From Bradyrhizobium diazoefficiens (GTDB lineage Bacteria; Pseudomonadota; Alphaproteobacteria; Rhizobiales; Xanthobacteraceae): 64,000 bases of DNA. Each line of letters opens with the position of its first letter. Position 1 is the first letter of the stretch. The stretch covers positions 186,001 through 250,000 of the forward strand of contig NZ_JAFCJE010000005.1 of NCBI RefSeq assembly GCF_018131185.1, in the 5' to 3' direction. Position numbers and translations under genes: made by a program. Shown piece after piece: positions 48,154 to 57,380 of the stretch. Under the pieces are notes generated by a model. The model did not search any database and was not told the origin of the DNA. It was given only the letters and a program-made list of their open reading frames with translations.

Positions 48154-49519
48154 AGCGCTCGCCCAGCAAGGTGTAGATGGCTCGGGTGGCCTGGCACTCG
48201 CCCCCTTCGGGCCGCGCCGGCTTGGCCGACGGCGTCCAGCCGTAGATGTCGACATGCAGCCAGCTCTTGGCGTGCTCGACGAAGCGCTGCAGGAACAGCG
48301 CGCAAGTGATGGAGCCGGCAAAACCGCCTGACGGCGCGTTTGTGATGGTGGCGGTCTTGGAGTCCAGCCAGGAATCGTAAGGCGGCCACAGCGGCATGCG
48401 CCACAACGGATCGTTCTCCTGCACCGCGCAGCGCGCGAGGTCGGCGGCAAGGGTTTCGTCATTGGTGTAGAACGGCGGCAGTTCCGGACCCAGCGCGACC
48501 CGCGCCGCGCCGGTCAGTGTGCCCAAATCGATCAGCAGGTCGGGCTTCTCCTCGTCGGCCAGCGCCAGCGCGTCGGCGAGCACCAGCCGCCCTTCAGCGT
48601 CGGTGTTGCCGATCTCGACCGTGATCCCTTTGCGCGAGGTGAAGACATCGAGCGGGCGGAAGGCGTTGCCGGCAACCGCGTTCTCGACCGCCGGAATCAG
48701 CACGCGCAGCCGCACCTTCAGCTTGGCGACCATCACCATGCGTGCCAGCGCCAGCACGTTGGCAGCGCCGCCCATGTCCTTCTTCATGATCAGCATGCCG
48801 CTCGACGGCTTCAGATCGAGCCCGCCAGTGTCGAAACAGACGCCCTTGCCGACCAGCGTCACCTTGGGATGAGCAAGGTCGCCCCAGCCGATGTCGATCA
48901 GCCGCGGCGCACGGTTCGAGGCCATGCCGACGGCGTGGATGAGCGGGAAATTCTTCTCCAGCTCTTCGCCGATGGTGCAGGCGAAGCTTGCACCGAACTC
49001 GGCCGCGAGGTCTTGCGCGGCGGCGGCCAGCTCTGCCGGTCCCATGTCGTTGGACGGCGTGTTGATGAGGTCGCGCGCGAGCATTGCGGCATCAGCGATC
49101 CGCTCGATCCCGGCCGCATCGACGCCATCAGGAGGCACCAGCCGGACGTCGGGGCGATCAGCCTTGCGGTAGCGCGCGAAGCGGTAGCATCCCAGTGCGA
49201 AGGCGAGCGCTGCCAGCCGCGTATCATGCGGCGCATTGGCAAAGCGATAAGTGCCCGGCGGCAAAAGCCCGGGCAGGGCGCCAGGCCGGAACAGGTCGCA
49301 CGATCTTGCGCCCTCGTCCTCGAGGCCGAACAGCACCTGCGCAATCGCGCCGCCGGGCGCGGGCAGCGCGAGATAGGCGCCCGGCTTGGCGGTGAAGGCG
49401 CATGCCGTGGCGAACAGGCGTTGCGCTGGCGGCAGCGTCTCGGCGACCTGATCCCAGCTCGCTTTGGTGACGAAGATGATCGGGATGGCGGCGGGTGACG
49501 TCTCGAAGACAGAAGGCAT
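48146..49519 (-). CDS. M17 leucyl-aminopeptidase-family protein
   Basis: This 457-residue cytoplasmic zinc/manganese peptidase of the PepA family contains the metal-binding stretches VGKGVCFDTGGLDLKPSSGM (Lys and Asp ligands), the family signature NTDAEGRLVLADAL with its catalytic Arg, and LIDLGTLTGAARVALG. The N-terminal 130 residues are the family's variable domain. It probably removes N-terminal residues from small peptides. It is translationally coupled to the NlpC/P60 gene and convergent with the Yej peptide importer, which suggests a peptide- or muropeptide-recycling neighbourhood. Confidence 0.93.
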   Translation of the reverse strand: MPSVFETSPAAIPIIFVTKASWDQVAETLPPAQRLFATACAFTAKPGAYLALPAPGGAIAQVLFGLEDEGARSCDLFRPGALPGLLPPGTYRFANAPHDTRLAALAFALGCYRFARYRKADRPDVRLVPPDGVDAAGIERIADAAMLARDLINTPSNDMGPAELAAAAQDLAAEFGASFACTIGEELEKNFPLIHAVGMASNRAPRLIDIGWGDLAHPKVTLVGKGVCFDTGGLDLKPSSGMLIMKKDMGGAANVLALARMVMVAKLKVRLRVLIPAVENAVAGNAFRPLDVFTSRKGITVEIGNTDAEGRLVLADALALADEEKPDLLIDLGTLTGAARVALGPELPPFYTNDETLAADLARCAVQENDPLWRMPLWPPYDSWLDSKTATITNAPSGGFAGSITCALFLQRFVEHAKSWLHVDIYGWTPSAKPARPEGGECQATRAIYTLLGERYA

Positions 49520-49717
49520 TGGCGGGTCCCGATCGTCAGATCAAACGGGTCATACGACCGGACGAGACTTCGCAGAGTTTGGCCGCTGCTGCAATCGGCT
49601 TTGCCGTCACCGTTCAGCGAGCGCTACTCGCGGCTAGGGGCCCATGCTAGGTTCCGGCAAGGCCGCCAGAGATGGAAACCGGGCGACCGACGACAAAGCC
49701 CGCCGGGAGGAAGCGCA

Positions 49718-49921
49718 ATGGAATTTGTGTGGAGCGTGGTCACATTCATCGGACAGGCCGTCGAGGCTATTTTTGGCTATATCGAGCACCATCACTGGAT
49801 CTTCGCGCTCCTGGTCGGCGGTTACGTGTTTTATCTCCATGACCGATCCGTCCACGCGCGGTTCGATGCGCTGGACAGGCGCGTCGACGAAATCCGCAAG
49901 CGGCTTGCCATCGAATATTGA
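49718..49921 (+). CDS. Small single-pass membrane protein with coiled tail
   Basis: This 67-residue protein has a strong GGGAGG ribosome-binding site seven bases before the ATG, so the short frame is real; the longer frame from 49601 has no such site. Residues about 5-20 are amphipathic-hydrophobic, and about 26-42 (HWIFALLVGGYVFYLHD) form a membrane segment with an HHH triplet just before. The end, HARFDALDRRVDEIRKRLAIEY, is charged with heptad-like spacing and may form a short coiled coil. The family is not recognised. It lies between the aminopeptidase and a metallophosphoesterase gene, with no coupling to either. Confidence 0.75.
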   Translation: MEFVWSVVTFIGQAVEAIFGYIEHHHWIFALLVGGYVFYLHDRSVHARFDALDRRVDEIRKRLAIEY

Positions 49922-50178
49922 TCGGACGAAATGAAACCGTCGTACGGCAGGTCTCGTATTTCATGTTGAGAACTGCCGTTCACCCGAGTGTTGCCGCGGG
50001 GCTTTACTAGCGCCACGGTTGTGTCATGATTGGTGAATATTTTAGATTGTGTCGTGCGCCTCTGCACGCCTCAAGAGCAAGATCTTTGCCCGAGCTATGA
50101 CTGGCTTCGATCTGTTTCGTCAAAGGTATTTCTCGCATCGTTTTGGGCGGCGCAGCATCGGCAAATGAGCGGCGCAAA

Positions 50179-51690
50179 ATGGATAGATCGTTCGTTATTG
50201 CGCAGATTTCCGATCTGCATCTCGACGGATCGAGCCGGCTGCTTGCGGCGATCGAAACGCTCAGTGCCGCTCTCCGCGAGAGAATGGCGGGCCTCGCCGA
50301 CGTCCCCGACCGCATCCTGCTGATCACGGGAGATCTCGTGGACGATCCGACGCCGCGCGCGCTCGACGAAGCGCTCGCCGTCATCGCGTCCCTGCGGCAG
50401 ACACGCGTGTTCACCGACATCCAGGCCGTTGCCGGCAATCACGACGTCAAGCGGCCGAGCCGCTGGACCGGCCGCCACGACGTCTATGATTACCTCAATC
50501 TGCCGCGGACCTCGAAGAGCGTCTATTACCGGCAGGCCGGCCTCGACCTGGTGCTGCTGGATTCCAACCGCGCAAGCCTGACGACGCTTGCGAGCGGCAA
50601 CATCGATGAGGGCACGTACAAGACGATGGTCGCGGATTCCGCCCGGCTGAGCGTCGAGCTCGCGGGCAGCATGGGCTCTGCGGGGCGCGCCGACTATGCC
50701 GAACCGACGGAGAATCTGGTGCGCGTGCTGGCCCTGCATCATCATCCGCTGCCGCAGGCGACTGGGGAAGGAAAGCGCTTTCTCGGCGTGCCCGACGAGC
50801 CGCTGATGTATCTGGCAGCGCCCGCAACCTTCCTCGAAGCGGCAACCTCCCTCAACGTCGATCTGGTGCTGCACGGTCACCGGCATGTCGAGGGATTGAC
50901 CCGCTATTCCATTCCCGATCCACGCGCGACCTCGAGCGAGAGCGGCGAAGCGTTCTGGCGCACCATCTACGTGCTCTCCTGTCCGTCCTCGACCGGGCAA
51001 GCCGGCGACGATGCCGGCTTCAACATCATCCATTTCAGTCCTGTGTCCCATGCAAGCCGTATGGACTACCGTTTCGCGGTCGCGCGCTACTCGAGGCCGC
51101 GCAACGATGGCGCTTTCAGGCTGCTCGATTCGAACCTGCCGGACGGAATCATCAGGCTGTCGGCAGGGCGGGACTTTTCCCGTGATCCGGCGGTTCAGTC
51201 GGCAATCGAGATCGCCTCATGCGTCTCGCTGAAGCGGAATCAGGTCGCCGCGTTCGCCCGCCGATTGTTCGCGCGCCGCGGCTTCTACGATGAAGCCGAA
51301 CCGGACTGGGCGAACGCGTTCTACACCTACGTCGTCTCGTCTCATGCCTGGACGGACCTCGAAGGCAAGGTCGCGAGGTCGGGACCGAGGTCTGACATCG
51401 GCGCATTGTCCGCGGTGAGAACACTGCTCGCTCGATTGATCGCGCAGTCCGCCGAGGTGCTCGGCGTCGACCGCGCTCAGCTCGATTCGCTCTCCGGCAG
51501 GCGCTCGATCAACCGAGACGACTTCCTGCGCCAACTGCCGAGCCTGTCCGGTGAGGGTGTCGATACTCAGCAGGCGGCGCGGCAAAGGCGGGAGTTGCTG
51601 CGGGAGATGAACGAACCGCTGAAGGCGCTCGGCCTCGATCTGGATCTCGGCGGTGAGGCGCCGCCGCAAACGGCTGCAAGGCGGCGTTAA
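50179..51690 (+). CDS. Calcineurin-like metallophosphoesterase with long C-terminal extension
   Basis: This 503-residue protein has a full metallophosphoesterase domain in its first 290 residues: D12 and H14 in SDLHLDG, D52 in GDLVDD, GNHD (87-90), a histidine triplet HHHPLP (187-192), and GHRH (233-236). This is the complete two-metal set. It most resembles class III cAMP/nucleotide phosphodiesterase-type enzymes. The C-terminal 210 residues have no family I recognise and look helical and charged (for example RRELLREMNEPLKALGLDLDLGGE). No signal peptide is present. The start is uncertain: ATG 50179 is chosen, while a TTG at 50143 would add 12 residues. Confidence 0.85.
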   Translation: MDRSFVIAQISDLHLDGSSRLLAAIETLSAALRERMAGLADVPDRILLITGDLVDDPTPRALDEALAVIASLRQTRVFTDIQAVAGNHDVKRPSRWTGRHDVYDYLNLPRTSKSVYYRQAGLDLVLLDSNRASLTTLASGNIDEGTYKTMVADSARLSVELAGSMGSAGRADYAEPTENLVRVLALHHHPLPQATGEGKRFLGVPDEPLMYLAAPATFLEAATSLNVDLVLHGHRHVEGLTRYSIPDPRATSSESGEAFWRTIYVLSCPSSTGQAGDDAGFNIIHFSPVSHASRMDYRFAVARYSRPRNDGAFRLLDSNLPDGIIRLSAGRDFSRDPAVQSAIEIASCVSLKRNQVAAFARRLFARRGFYDEAEPDWANAFYTYVVSSHAWTDLEGKVARSGPRSDIGALSAVRTLLARLIAQSAEVLGVDRAQLDSLSGRRSINRDDFLRQLPSLSGEGVDTQQAARQRRELLREMNEPLKALGLDLDLGGEAPPQTAARRR

Positions 51691-51701
51691 CCGGCCGTTA
51701 G
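51687..51701. promoter_or_regulatory. CtrA-like site before the TadD gene
   Basis: TTAA-N7-TTAG (51687-51690 and 51698-51701) matches the alphaproteobacterial CtrA consensus TTAA-N7-TTAA at 7 of 8 fixed positions. A further TTAAC lies 3 bases on. It is 60 bases upstream of the TPR lipoprotein gene of the Tad pilus. CtrA controls pilus genes in Caulobacter. The match is short and unproven. Confidence 0.3.
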
Positions 51702-51761
51702 GGTTAACAGTCTATTGCTGGCGCGTTCGGCTCGATCAATCGGCTCGAGAGTCAAGGCGTC

Positions 51762-52592
51762 ATGCGTCAACGGTTCAGGCTAGCCCGGCTTCTTGCGTCC
51801 ACGTCAGTGGTCGCGGCATTGGCTATGGGCCTCGGCGGCTGCACGGCCATGTCGAAACTCTCCGACGTGACGGGCTCGGTCGGCGGATCACGGGCGGAGG
51901 CGCCTCCCACCGAACGCACACCGGCAGATCCGGTGCACGCTGTCGAAGTCTATGGCGAGCGCTACCGTGCCAATCCCAAGGATGCCGACGCCGCGCTTGC
52001 CTATGGGCAGGCCTTGCGCAGCAACGGCCAGCGCGCCCAGGCCGCGGCCGTGCTCGAGCAGGCGACCATCGCCAATCCTGGCAACAAGACACTCCTCGCC
52101 CTGTATGGTCGCGCGCTCGCCGACAACGGCAAATTCCAGCAAGCCTACGATGTCCTGGCGAAAGCGCATTCGCCCGATAATCCGGACTGGCGCCTGCTCT
52201 CGGTGCAGGGCACTGCGCTGGACCAGATGGGCCGTCACGAGGAGGCGCGTTCCTATTACGCCAGCGCGCTCAAGATCGCACCGGGCGATCCCGGCGTGCT
52301 CTCCAATCTCGGCCTGTCCTACATGTTGTCGAGAGATCTTCCCAAGGCCGAAGAGGCGCTGCGGCAGGCCTACGCTTCGCCGCGCGCGAGCACCCGCGTG
52401 CGGCAGAATCTCGGCCTCGTCGTCGGCCTTCAGGGCCGCTTCGCGGAAGCCGAGACCATCGTGAAGGCAGATCTGCCACCGGACCAGGCTGCCGCCAACG
52501 TCGCCTATCTCAAGGACATGCTCAGCCGCAGCGAGGGCCCGCGCGGCGGACCGAAGCGGACACCGGTCGCTTCGCTCAGCCAGCCCGACTGA
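51762..52592 (+). CDS. tadD: TPR-repeat lipoprotein, TadD-like pilus assembly factor
   Basis: This 276-residue protein has a lipoprotein signal (ARLLASTSVVAALAMGLGGC, Cys27 as lipidation site) and at least four tetratricopeptide repeats between about residues 60 and 235 (for example AALAYGQALRSNGQRAQAAAV, LSNLGLSYMLSRDLPKAEEAL). Tad loci contain such a TPR lipoprotein (TadD), thought to act in secretin assembly in the outer membrane. It is convergent with tadC and lies on the other strand from the main cpa operon. The tail (about 245-276) is Pro/Arg-rich and lacks repeats. Confidence 0.85.
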   Translation: MRQRFRLARLLASTSVVAALAMGLGGCTAMSKLSDVTGSVGGSRAEAPPTERTPADPVHAVEVYGERYRANPKDADAALAYGQALRSNGQRAQAAAVLEQATIANPGNKTLLALYGRALADNGKFQQAYDVLAKAHSPDNPDWRLLSVQGTALDQMGRHEEARSYYASALKIAPGDPGVLSNLGLSYMLSRDLPKAEEALRQAYASPRASTRVRQNLGLVVGLQGRFAEAETIVKADLPPDQAAANVAYLKDMLSRSEGPRGGPKRTPVASLSQPD

Positions 52593-52642
52593 TCAGATCC
52601 CTAGACTGCGGCGTCAGGGGGAACCGCGCGGATCGCCCCGTC

Positions 52643-53617
52643 TCAATGCAGCTCGGTGATCTTGATGCCGGTCGGCCCGAGAATGACGACGAACAGCACC
52701 GGCAGGAAGAACAGAATCATCGGCACCGTCAGCTTCGGCGGCAGTGCGGCCGCCTTCTTCTCGGCTTCGTTCATGCGCATGTCGCGGTTTTCCTGCGCCA
52801 TGACCCGCAAGGAATGCCCGAGCGGCGTGCCGTAACGCTCTGCCTGCATGAGTGCGAGACACACCGACTTGACGCCCTCGAGCCCGGTGCGTCGCGCCAG
52901 ATTCTCATAGGCAACCTTGCGATCCTGCAGATAGGACAATTCGGCCGTGGTCAGCGTGAACTCTTCGGACAGCGCGATCGACTGCCCCACGATCTCGGTG
53001 GCGACTTTCCGGAACGCCATCTCCACCGACATGCCGGATTCGATGCAGATCAGGAGCAGGTCGAGCGCATCGGGGAAGGCGCGCTTGATCGAGAGCTGAC
53101 GTTTGGAAATCGCGTTCCTGAGAAACAGCATCGGCGCCTGGAGGCCGAGATAGGCGGCGCCGACGCAGATGCCGATCTTGATCGGCAGCGCCTGCTCCAT
53201 ATGCGCGATCCCGAAAACGTAGATGACCGAGCCGATGAAGAGCACGATCGGCGCGACCATGCGGGCAAACAGGAAGGTGATGTAGGGCGCATGGCCGCGG
53301 TAGCCAGCCATGATGAGCTTGTCCCGCGCAGCCTCCTGCGCGAGCCATTTGGTGAGGTTGAAGTCCTCGACGACCTTGGAGACGAGCTGCTTCGGGGTCT
53401 GGCGCAGCGACACCTTTTCGTTCTTGTTAAGGCGCTCACGCTCGCGCTGCCGAATGCGTTCACGCTCGCTCGCGACCGCCTTCATGCGCTTGGAAAGTCC
53501 TTCGCCGGCGAGCAGTGGCATCACCAGCGTATACACGGTGGCACTGGCGGCAATGGCCGCCAGCAGCATGGTCATGAAGCGAACGTCGTGCAGTTTCGAG
53601 ACGAGAAAATCGACCAT
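52643..53617 (-). CDS. tadC: Tad pilus inner-membrane protein TadC
   Basis: This 324-residue T2SSF-domain protein is a platform subunit of the Tad pilus in the inner membrane. It has an N-terminal membrane segment (about 12-33), a long cytoplasmic region with KQLVSKVVEDFNLTKWLAQE, a central pair of segments, a conserved DALDLLLICIESGMSVEMAFRKVA stretch (about 186-209) and a C-terminal segment pair ending FLPVLFVVILGPTGIKI. It is last in the minus-strand operon, 9 bases after tadB, its partner in the platform. Confidence 0.93.
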   Translation of the reverse strand: MVDFLVSKLHDVRFMTMLLAAIAASATVYTLVMPLLAGEGLSKRMKAVASERERIRQRERERLNKNEKVSLRQTPKQLVSKVVEDFNLTKWLAQEAARDKLIMAGYRGHAPYITFLFARMVAPIVLFIGSVIYVFGIAHMEQALPIKIGICVGAAYLGLQAPMLFLRNAISKRQLSIKRAFPDALDLLLICIESGMSVEMAFRKVATEIVGQSIALSEEFTLTTAELSYLQDRKVAYENLARRTGLEGVKSVCLALMQAERYGTPLGHSLRVMAQENRDMRMNEAEKKAAALPPKLTVPMILFFLPVLFVVILGPTGIKITELH

Positions 53618-53626
53618 ACGGCACCG

Positions 53627-54604
53627 TCAAAAATCGAAATTGATCATCTTTTTCATCACCATGATGCCGATCGACATCCAGACGACGCAGCCGACCAGCA
53701 TCAGCTGGCCGGTAGGATGAGTCCAAAGCAGCGAGATGTATTGCGGCGTCGTGAGATAGACGAGGAACATCACGATCGGCGGCAGCGAACCGATGATGCC
53801 GGCCGAAGCCTTGGCTTCCATCGACATCGCCTGGATCTTCTCCTTCATTTTCTTGCGGTCGCGCAGCACCTTGGAGAGGTTGCCGAGTGCCTCGGAAAGG
53901 TTGCCGCCAGACTTCTGCTGGATCGAAACCACGATGCCGAAGAAATTGGCCTCAGGCAGCGGCATGCGCTCGTAGAGCCGCGAGCAGGCCTCGCCGAGGG
54001 GCATGCCGATCGCCTGCGTCTCGATGATCGACAGGAATTCACTGCGCAGCGGCTCGGGCGCGTCGGCGGCAACGACCTTGATCGATTCGAATAGCGGCAG
54101 GCCCGCCTTGATGCCGCGGACGATCACGTCGACCGCGTCCGGCAGCGCCGCCAGGAATTTAGTCTCGCGACGCTTCTTCAGGAAGCCCAACGCCCAGCGC
54201 GGCAGCCCGAATCCGCCGGCAAAGGCAAGGCCGGCCGCACCGATCAGGCCGCCGCCGGCAAACAGGGCGACCGCGAAGAAGACGCCCGCCACAACGGCGG
54301 AGACCACCCAGAATTTCTGTGTCGTCCAGTCGAGCCCAGCCTGTGTCAGGCGGACGCTGAGCGAAACGCTCTTTTCCTGAAGGCGACGCGCTTCGAGATC
54401 CTTCAGGGTGGTCTCGACCTGTTCGCGACGTGAGCGCTGGGTCTTCTCGGCCTGGCGAGCCGTGGGCACCTCGGCGCGCGAGATCGAGGCTCGGCGGCTT
54501 TCGGCCTTTCGTTCCCCGGACAACAGCGGATAGAGAAAGACCCAGGCGATGCCGCCGACGGCTGCGGTGGCAAGAAATGCGAGGGCGAGGACTTGCATGT
54601 TCAT
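53627..54604 (-). CDS. tadB: Tad pilus inner-membrane protein TadB
   Basis: This 325-residue T2SSF-domain protein is the second platform subunit. It has an N-terminal membrane segment (about 4-24), a basic cytoplasmic stretch (about 28-65), two membrane segments, and the conserved ALPDAVDVIVRGIKAGLPLFESIKVVA (about 153-180), followed by NFFGIVVSIQQKSGGNLSEAL and a C-terminal segment with GSLPPIVMFLVYL. The ATG at 54604 is chosen because it starts next to the first membrane segment. It follows cpaF by 16 bases and precedes tadC by 9. Confidence 0.93.
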   Translation of the reverse strand: MNMQVLALAFLATAAVGGIAWVFLYPLLSGERKAESRRASISRAEVPTARQAEKTQRSRREQVETTLKDLEARRLQEKSVSLSVRLTQAGLDWTTQKFWVVSAVVAGVFFAVALFAGGGLIGAAGLAFAGGFGLPRWALGFLKKRRETKFLAALPDAVDVIVRGIKAGLPLFESIKVVAADAPEPLRSEFLSIIETQAIGMPLGEACSRLYERMPLPEANFFGIVVSIQQKSGGNLSEALGNLSKVLRDRKKMKEKIQAMSMEAKASAGIIGSLPPIVMFLVYLTTPQYISLLWTHPTGQLMLVGCVVWMSIGIMVMKKMINFDF

Positions 54605-54620
54605 GGCGGTGCCGTCCTGC

Positions 54621-56090
54621 TCACGTCGTCGGCTTGACTTCCGCCGCGTCCAACGCAGCGGCAAGGCGCTTCTCGTCGCCGTAATAGCGAGCGCGTTCCC
54701 AGAATCTCGGACGGCCGATGCCGGTCGAGCGGTGCCGGCCGATGATCTTTCCGTTGGTGTCCTCGCCGACCATGTCGTAGAGGAAGACGTCCTGGGTGAT
54801 GATGGTGTCGCCTTCCATGCCCATCACCTCGGTGATGTGGGTGATGCGGCGCGAGCCATCGCGCAGGCGCGCGGCCTGGACGATGACGTCGATCGAGGCG
54901 CAGATCATCTCGCGGATGGTGCGCGAAGGGAGCGAAAAGCCGCCCATCGTGATCATGGATTCGCAGCGCGACAGCGCCTCGCGCGGGTTGTTGGCGTGCA
55001 GCGTCCCCATCGAACCGTCGTGGCCGGTGTTCATGGCCTGGAGCAGGTCGAACGCCTCCGGGCCGCGGACTTCGCCGACGATGATGCGTTCAGGACGCAT
55101 GCGCAGGCAGTTGCGCACGAGCTCCCGCATGGTGACCTGGCCCTCGCCCTCGATGTTGGGCGGACGGGTTTCCAGTCGCACCACGTGAGGCTGCTGCAGT
55201 TGCAGTTCGGCCGCATCCTCGCAGGTGATGATGCGTTCATCGTGCTCGATATAGTTGGTCAGACAGTTGAGCAGCGTGGTCTTGCCCGAGCCGGTACCGC
55301 CGGAAATCAGGACGTTGCAGCGGACGCGGCCGATGATCTGGAGGATCTCCGCGCCTTCCGGTGAGATCGCGCCGAATTTGACGAGCTGATCCAGCGTCAG
55401 CTTGTCCTTCTTGAACTTGCGGATGGTGAGCGTCGGCCCGTCGATCGACAGCGGCGGCACGATGGCGTTGACGCGGGAGCCATCGGCCAGGCGCGCGTCG
55501 CAGATCGGCGAGGATTCGTCGACGCGCCGGCCGACCTGGCTGACGATGCGTTGGCAGATGTTGAGGAGCTGCTGGTTGTCGCGGAAGCGAATACCCGTGC
55601 GCTGGATCTTGCCGGCGACTTCGATGTAGACGGTGTTGGCGCCGTTGACCATGATGTCGGCGATGTCGTCGCGCGACAGCAGCGGCTCGAGCGGGCCGTA
55701 GCCGAGGACGTCGTTGCAGATGTCGTCGAGCAGTTCCTCCTGCTCGGCAATCGACATCACGATGTTCTTGATCGCGATGATCTCGTTGACGATGTCGCGG
55801 ATTTCCTCGCGCGCGGACTCCGAATCGAGCTTGGCGAGCTGGGCCAGGTCGATCGCCTCGATCAGCGCGCCGAAGATGGTCGCCTTGACCTCGTAATAAT
55901 TGTCCGAGCGCCGGCTCTCCATGGGCGGAGGTGGTGGAGCCTTGGCAGGCGCAAGCGGCGGGGAGGCGACGGCCGGCGGAGGCGGGGCGCGCGACACCGT
56001 CGGCGCCGGAGCCTGGACAGGCTCGGGCGACACGGCGCCGGGCTTGGGCGCCCGAAGGTCGGTGTCTGTTCCGCTACGCTTACCGAACAC
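54621..56090 (-). CDS. cpaF: Tad pilus assembly ATPase CpaF/TadA
   Basis: This 489-residue hexameric secretion ATPase powers pilin polymerisation. The N-terminal 60 residues are a Pro/Ala-rich flexible tail (20-58). The ATPase domain shows Walker A GGTGSGKTT (264-272), the Asp box near 285-292 (RIITCEDAAE), Walker B RIIVGEVRG (335-343) and the His box MGTLHANNPR (361-370). It follows cpaE by 21 bases and precedes tadB by 16 in the cpa operon. Tad systems use this one ATPase for extension and probably retraction. Confidence 0.96.
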   Translation of the reverse strand: MFGKRSGTDTDLRAPKPGAVSPEPVQAPAPTVSRAPPPPAVASPPLAPAKAPPPPPMESRRSDNYYEVKATIFGALIEAIDLAQLAKLDSESAREEIRDIVNEIIAIKNIVMSIAEQEELLDDICNDVLGYGPLEPLLSRDDIADIMVNGANTVYIEVAGKIQRTGIRFRDNQQLLNICQRIVSQVGRRVDESSPICDARLADGSRVNAIVPPLSIDGPTLTIRKFKKDKLTLDQLVKFGAISPEGAEILQIIGRVRCNVLISGGTGSGKTTLLNCLTNYIEHDERIITCEDAAELQLQQPHVVRLETRPPNIEGEGQVTMRELVRNCLRMRPERIIVGEVRGPEAFDLLQAMNTGHDGSMGTLHANNPREALSRCESMITMGGFSLPSRTIREMICASIDVIVQAARLRDGSRRITHITEVMGMEGDTIITQDVFLYDMVGEDTNGKIIGRHRSTGIGRPRFWERARYYGDEKRLAAALDAAEVKPTT

Positions 56091-56111
56091 TTAACAACTC
56101 CATGCGGCGGC

Positions 56112-57380
56112 TTATTTTCCCCGCAACTTGTCAATCAGGGGTGAAAACAGGGACGACTTTTGTTTCTTGGTCTCGCTGCGGCCGGTCAGGCGCTGAGCGA
56201 TCTGGAGGAACATCTCGATCGACTTGTGGTTGGCGGAGATCTCCGCGATCATCTGGCCGTTGTTGGCCGCAGAGCCGAAAATCTGCGGCTCGAACGGGAT
56301 CGAGACGATCGGCTGGCTCTCGATCGCCTTGGCGAACTCGGCAGCGGCGATTTCGGGCCGCTTCGGCACGCCCACCTGGTTCAGGCAGTAGAGCGGCGGC
56401 CGGTCGTTGGGACGGGCGGCCTTCAGCAGATCGAAGAGGTTCTTGGTATTGCGCAGATTGGCGAGGTCAGGAGCGGCCACGATCAGGATGTCATCCGCTC
56501 CGATCAGGGCGCGCTTGGTCCAGCCCGACCATTGATGCGGAATGTCGAGCACGATGCAGGGCATGGTGGAACGCAGCGTGTCGAAAACGGAGTCGAATGC
56601 GTCGCTGCCGAAATCATAGACCCGATCGAGCGTCGCCGGCGCGGCCAGCAGGCTGAGATGGTCGGTGCATTTCGACAGCAGGCGGTCGATGAAGGCGGTG
56701 TCGACGCGATCGGGTGAGAACACGGCGTCGGCAATGCCTTGCGGCGGATCCTGGTTGTAGTCGAGCCCGGCGGTGCCGAACGCGAGGTCGAGGTCGGCGA
56801 CGACGGCATCCATTGCAAGGTCGCGCGCGATCGCCCAGGCGACATTGTGGGAGATGGTGGAAGCCCCGACGCCGCCCTTGGCGCCGACCACGGCGATGAT
56901 GCGGCCGACCGCCTTGGCTTCCGGGGCCGAGAACAGGTTGCAGATCGAGCGCACGACGTCGATCGCGCCGACCGGCGCGAGCACATAGTCGCTGACGCCG
57001 CGGCGCACCAGCTCGCGGTAGAGCGTGACGTCGTTGATGCGGCCGATCACGACCACGCGGGTGCCGGCGTCGCAGACGGTGGCGAGCTGGTCGAGCCCGC
57101 CCAAGAGGTCGTTGCGGCCGTCGCTCTCGAGCACGATCACGTTCGGCGTGGGGGCCGAGCGGTAGGCTTCGACCGCGGCCGCCATGCCGCCCATCTGGAT
57201 CTTCAGATGAGCCTTGCCGAGCCGACGATCCTCGCCGGCCGACTGGACGGCGGCAGCAGTTTCCACAGTCTCGCAAAAGGCCTGGACCGAGACGCGCGGC
57301 GCGGGCGCTATATGCTCCTCGACCGGGGGAGGAGCTGCTTCCGGCTGCTCTTCGTGTGTCTGGCGAGCGTAGCTGATCAT
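56112..57380 (-). CDS. cpaE: Tad pilus localisation protein CpaE/TadZ (MinD/ParA-like)
   Basis: This 422-residue protein combines an atypical response-regulator-like N-terminal domain (about 55-150) with a ParA/MinD-type ATPase domain (from about 158). The receiver-like domain lacks a clear phospho-acceptor Asp pattern. The deviant Walker A is GAKGGVGAS (166-174), in which the last residues replace the usual KT, as in other TadZ proteins. CpaE/TadZ places the Tad machine at the pole. Its start overlaps the cpaD stop by 4 bases. Confidence 0.92.
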   Translation of the reverse strand: MISYARQTHEEQPEAAPPPVEEHIAPAPRVSVQAFCETVETAAAVQSAGEDRRLGKAHLKIQMGGMAAAVEAYRSAPTPNVIVLESDGRNDLLGGLDQLATVCDAGTRVVVIGRINDVTLYRELVRRGVSDYVLAPVGAIDVVRSICNLFSAPEAKAVGRIIAVVGAKGGVGASTISHNVAWAIARDLAMDAVVADLDLAFGTAGLDYNQDPPQGIADAVFSPDRVDTAFIDRLLSKCTDHLSLLAAPATLDRVYDFGSDAFDSVFDTLRSTMPCIVLDIPHQWSGWTKRALIGADDILIVAAPDLANLRNTKNLFDLLKAARPNDRPPLYCLNQVGVPKRPEIAAAEFAKAIESQPIVSIPFEPQIFGSAANNGQMIAEISANHKSIEMFLQIAQRLTGRSETKKQKSSLFSPLIDKLRGK

